Below, in pieces: positions 6,541 through 8,968 of a stretch of DNA of 8,968 nucleotides. The DNA is from CAZFJG01 sp964410915 (lineage in GTDB: Bacteria > Synergistota > Synergistia > Synergistales > JAFGMB01), in contig CAYPIU010000055.1 of assembly GCA_964410915.1 (NCBI GenBank), positions 1-8,968 on the forward strand. The letters are read 5' to 3'. How positions within the stretch are numbered: the stretch's first letter is position 1; each line of letters begins with the position of its first letter. The notes below the pieces were generated by a model that saw nothing but the letters and a program-made list of their open reading frames with translations, had not been told where the DNA came from and searched no databases. The position numbers and the translations under genes are program-made.

Positions 6541-7743
6541 ATGCTTAACGGCAAGATCAAAAAACTGGAAGAGAAGTACCGTGAAACATACCTGGAATAC
6601 TGGAGGGATATTCACAAGCATCCCGAGCTTAGTTATAAGGAAAAGAGAACCGCATCAAAAGTTGCAGATATCCTTAATTCACTTGGTATGGAAGTGAATA
6701 CTGAAATAGGAGGAACAGGTGTAACCGGACTGCTGAGAGGTGAAAAAGAAGGGCCGGCAGTAGCTCTCCGTGCAGACATGGATGCCCTGCAGATAAAGGA
6801 AGAAACAGGTTGTGAATTTACCTCTGAAAATGAAGGTGTAATGCATGCCTGCGGACATGATTCCCACACGGCAATGCTGCTTGGAACTGCACACATTCTC
6901 TCAGAGATGAAGGACCAGATCATGGGTACGATCAAGTTCATCTTTCAGCCAGCCGAGGAATACAGCCCAACAGGGGGAGCTCCGGGAATGATAAAGGATG
7001 GTGCCCTTGAAAACCCGGATGTATCAGCTATTCTCGGAGTCCATGTATGGCCCACTTTGCAGACAGGCCAGCTTGGAATTCGTGAGGGCGTTATGTCAGC
7101 AGCATCCGACAGACTTCAGATCTCTATTAACGGAAAAAGTACCCATGCGGCAACCCCTGAATTCGGTATAGATGCGGTCGTCATTGCATCGGAAGTTGTA
7201 TCAGGCCTCCAGACCCTTGTATCCAGAAATGTAAGCCCTCTGGACTCGGCCGTAATAACTATCGGAAAAATAAACGGAGGTACACGCTACAATATTGTTG
7301 CAGACGAGGTTGAGCTTGATGGTACAGTTAGAACTTTTGATCCTGCCACAAGGAAAATGCTCTCAGAAAAGATATCCGGCATAGTACAGGGGACCGTCCA
7401 GGGAATGGGTGGTACTTGCGAAGTCAATTACCGCTGGGGATATCCTTCAGTGATGAATGATCCTGAGATAACTTCAACTGTTAGCAGATCTATCAATAAA
7501 GTCGTCGGTAAAGAGGGACTTTTCAAGATCGATAAGCCCAATCTCGGTGGAGAAGATTTTGCTTTTTTTGCTGAAAAGGTTCCTTCTGCTTTTGTATGGG
7601 TTGGATGCAGACCGGAAAACACCCCTGCAGAGAATTTCCCCAAATTGCACAACAACAGTTTCCTCCCCGATGAAAATGCCTTGCCCATTGGAGTCAGATA
7701 TCTGTGCCAGGCAGCCCTGGATACACTCGAAGAGGTTAAATAA
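6541..7743 (+). CDS. M20D-family metal-dependent amidohydrolase (hippurate/N-acyl-amino-acid hydrolase-like)
   Basis: A complete 400-residue M20 peptidase, subfamily D, typical length. No signal peptide, so probably cytoplasmic. Metal and catalytic residues are all present: C104 and H106 in MHACGHDSHT, the acidic pair E139/E140 in FQPAEEYSP, H168 in GVHVWP and H370 in KLHNNSF. Other landmarks are LRADMDAL (77-84), the dimerisation (lid) domain from about residue 185 with GKSTHAATPEFG (198-209), and GGEDFAFF (336-343). Relatives cleave N-acyl amino acids: hippurate to benzoate plus glycine, N-acetyl amino acids, N-acetyl-diaminopimelate, auxin conjugates. The substrate cannot be chosen from sequence. 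It is the first gene of a two-gene operon with its own strong promoter and Shine-Dalgarno. The divergent SHMT-like gene and symporter make release of glycine or a similar amino acid an attractive but unproven idea. Confidence 0.93.
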   Translation: MLNGKIKKLEEKYRETYLEYWRDIHKHPELSYKEKRTASKVADILNSLGMEVNTEIGGTGVTGLLRGEKEGPAVALRADMDALQIKEETGCEFTSENEGVMHACGHDSHTAMLLGTAHILSEMKDQIMGTIKFIFQPAEEYSPTGGAPGMIKDGALENPDVSAILGVHVWPTLQTGQLGIREGVMSAASDRLQISINGKSTHAATPEFGIDAVVIASEVVSGLQTLVSRNVSPLDSAVITIGKINGGTRYNIVADEVELDGTVRTFDPATRKMLSEKISGIVQGTVQGMGGTCEVNYRWGYPSVMNDPEITSTVSRSINKVVGKEGLFKIDKPNLGGEDFAFFAEKVPSAFVWVGCRPENTPAENFPKLHNNSFLPDENALPIGVRYLCQAALDTLEEVK

Positions 7744-7748
7744 CCGCT

Positions 7749-8968
7749 ATGAACGATCTTCAGAACTGGATGGTACAAGTCCGCAGAGACCTTCACATTT
7801 ATGCTGAACCGGGCTGGTCAGAATTCAGGACCAGCTCGATAGTAGCAGAAGAACTCTCCCGTCTTGGATACAGGGTCATGATGGGAAAGGAGATCATTGA
7901 AGAAACCGCGGTAATGGGACGAGATGAAAAAATAATCCCTGAACAGATACAACGTGCCATGGACCAGGGCGCAAAACAGAAATGGCTGGACAGGATGGAT
8001 GGATTCACCGGTGTTGTGGGCATTCTTGATACAGGTAAGCCAGGCCCGGTGATCTCATTGAGATTCGATATAGACGCTGTAGAGGTGAACGAGGTAAATG
8101 ACGATAAACACCGTCCCTTCAAAGAAGGTTTTTCCTCTGTAAATCCTGGAGCAATGCATGCCTGCGGTCATGATGGACACACTGCCATGGGACTGGGTCT
8201 TGCACATGTATTAATGGAAAAGAAAGAAGAACTCAGCGGAAAGGTGAAACTTATCTTCCAGCCTGCCGAAGAAGGGGTCCGTGGCGCAAAAGCGATAGTT
8301 GAAAAAAGAGTACTTGATGACTCTGATCATTTCATAGCCCTTCACCTTGGCATGGGACTACCCACAGGAAAGATCATTGGAGGTTCTTCAGGTTTCCTGT
8401 GTACCACAAAGTTTGATGTAAAATATCACGGACGCTCAGCCCATGCCGGCGCAGCTCCGAATGAGGGGCATAATGCACTTCTCGCCGCCTCTACTGCTGC
8501 TCTTAACATGCATGCAATAGCACCTCACAAAGATGGAGTATCCAGGATAAATGTGGGAATACTCAGGGCTGGAGCAGGAAGAAATGTTGTCCCGCCTTCT
8601 GCTTTTATGAAGGTCGAGACGAGGGGAGAAACTGAGGAAATAGCCTCCTATATGTTCCAGAAAGCATCCAAGATAGTCGCCTCAAGTGCCTCAATGTATG
8701 AAACAGAATATACCCTTGAAAAAATGGGGGAATCCATCACCGCTTCCAGCGACAAGGAACTTGTAGACACTGTAACCGGCGTAGCTTCAGAAATTAAAGA
8801 TTTTGATCAGGTCGAGAAGTATGCTCGACTCGGAGGAAGTGATGATGCTGCATGGATGATGAAGCGTGTCCAGGAAAAAGGAGGGAGATCCACTTACATA
8901 ATGCTGGGTTCAGACATCGCTGCAGGTCACCACAATGAATATTTTGACTTCGATGAATCCGCACTTTC
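7749..8968 (+). CDS. AbgA-like M20D amidohydrolase (aminobenzoyl-glutamate hydrolase subunit A type), 3' end cut
   Basis: Translated from the ATG at 7749, the frame is open to the window edge: 406 residues, against about 436 for E. coli AbgA as I recall it, so only the last 30 or so are missing. It resembles AbgA along its length rather than generic M20D: HIYAEPGWSEFRTSS (16-30), the AbgA-type insert at about 45-85 with MGRDEK..., GAMHACGHDGHTAMGLGLAH (134-153), KLIFQPAEEGVRGA (167-180), AGRNVVP (276-282) and AAGHHNEYFDFDE (391-403). Metal ligands are expected at C139, H141, E174/E175, H199 and H394/H395. AbgA with AbgB splits p-aminobenzoyl-glutamate, a folate breakdown product. The gene starts 5 bp after the preceding M20D stop, with a weak AGAGG inside that gene's end, so the two are co-transcribed and probably translationally coupled. 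No AbgB-type subunit or AbgT transporter is in view, so the substrate may differ. Confidence 0.9.
   Translation, partial: MNDLQNWMVQVRRDLHIYAEPGWSEFRTSSIVAEELSRLGYRVMMGKEIIEETAVMGRDEKIIPEQIQRAMDQGAKQKWLDRMDGFTGVVGILDTGKPGPVISLRFDIDAVEVNEVNDDKHRPFKEGFSSVNPGAMHACGHDGHTAMGLGLAHVLMEKKEELSGKVKLIFQPAEEGVRGAKAIVEKRVLDDSDHFIALHLGMGLPTGKIIGGSSGFLCTTKFDVKYHGRSAHAGAAPNEGHNALLAASTAALNMHAIAPHKDGVSRINVGILRAGAGRNVVPPSAFMKVETRGETEEIASYMFQKASKIVASSASMYETEYTLEKMGESITASSDKELVDTVTGVASEIKDFDQVEKYARLGGSDDAAWMMKRVQEKGGRSTYIMLGSDIAAGHHNEYFDFDESAL

Noticed and set aside
6541..7743. First M20D gene as AbgB
   Set aside because: AbgB is longer and has a distinct N-terminal pattern (LLGEYDAL-type). This protein has LRADMDAL and the generic 400-residue M20D layout.
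1..8968. Mobile elements, CRISPR arrays, tRNA or rRNA genes
   Set aside because: No transposase or integrase motifs, direct repeat arrays, terminal inverted repeats or RNA-gene signatures were seen on either strand.

Overview
This is a bacterial window from what looks like an amino-acid-scavenging, probably fermentative organism. The evidence for bacteria is strong Shine-Dalgarno sequences, a near-consensus sigma-70-type promoter, a hairpin plus U-tract terminator and a two-component system. GC is moderate: hand counts of a few lines give high-30s percent in the signalling genes and mid-40s to low-50s in the peptidase genes. The mix of a PocR-type sensor kinase, an AGCS sodium/amino-acid symporter and M20D amidohydrolases would suit Spirochaetota, Synergistota or Clostridia-like Firmicutes. 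Nothing in the sequence fixes the phylum, and there are no phage, IS, CRISPR or RNA genes.

Layout. Two gene groups diverge from a 247-bp control region (6294-6540). Leftward (minus strand), in transcription order, are: a divergent serine hydroxymethyltransferase (SHMT) family PLP enzyme (5055-6293); an intrinsic-terminator-like hairpin (5007-5042); an alpha/beta hydrolase (4138-4992); an AGCS-family sodium:alanine/glycine symporter (2662-4053, GTG start); a second strong hairpin without a U-tract (2601-2632); a cytoplasmic PocR-PAS-PAS histidine kinase (484-2520); and its NarL/FixJ-type response regulator, which overlaps the kinase gene by 11 bp and is cut by the left window edge. Rightward (plus strand) are two M20D zinc amidohydrolase genes 5 bp apart: a hippurate-hydrolase-like enzyme (6541-7743) and an AbgA-like (aminobenzoyl-glutamate hydrolase subunit A type) enzyme (7749 to the right edge).

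How the parts may work together (inference). The M20D enzymes would release amino acids from N-acyl or aminobenzoyl conjugates, with the alpha/beta hydrolase perhaps attacking an ester or amide. The symporter would import glycine/alanine-type amino acids. The SHMT-like enzyme would interconvert a small amino acid by aldol chemistry, and the PocR kinase/regulator pair would sense a small metabolite and control the locus. The most interesting parts are the SHMT-like protein, whose PLP-lysine motif and other pocket positions differ from canonical SHMT, and the divergent control region with an 18-bp palindrome lying exactly on a promoter -10 box.
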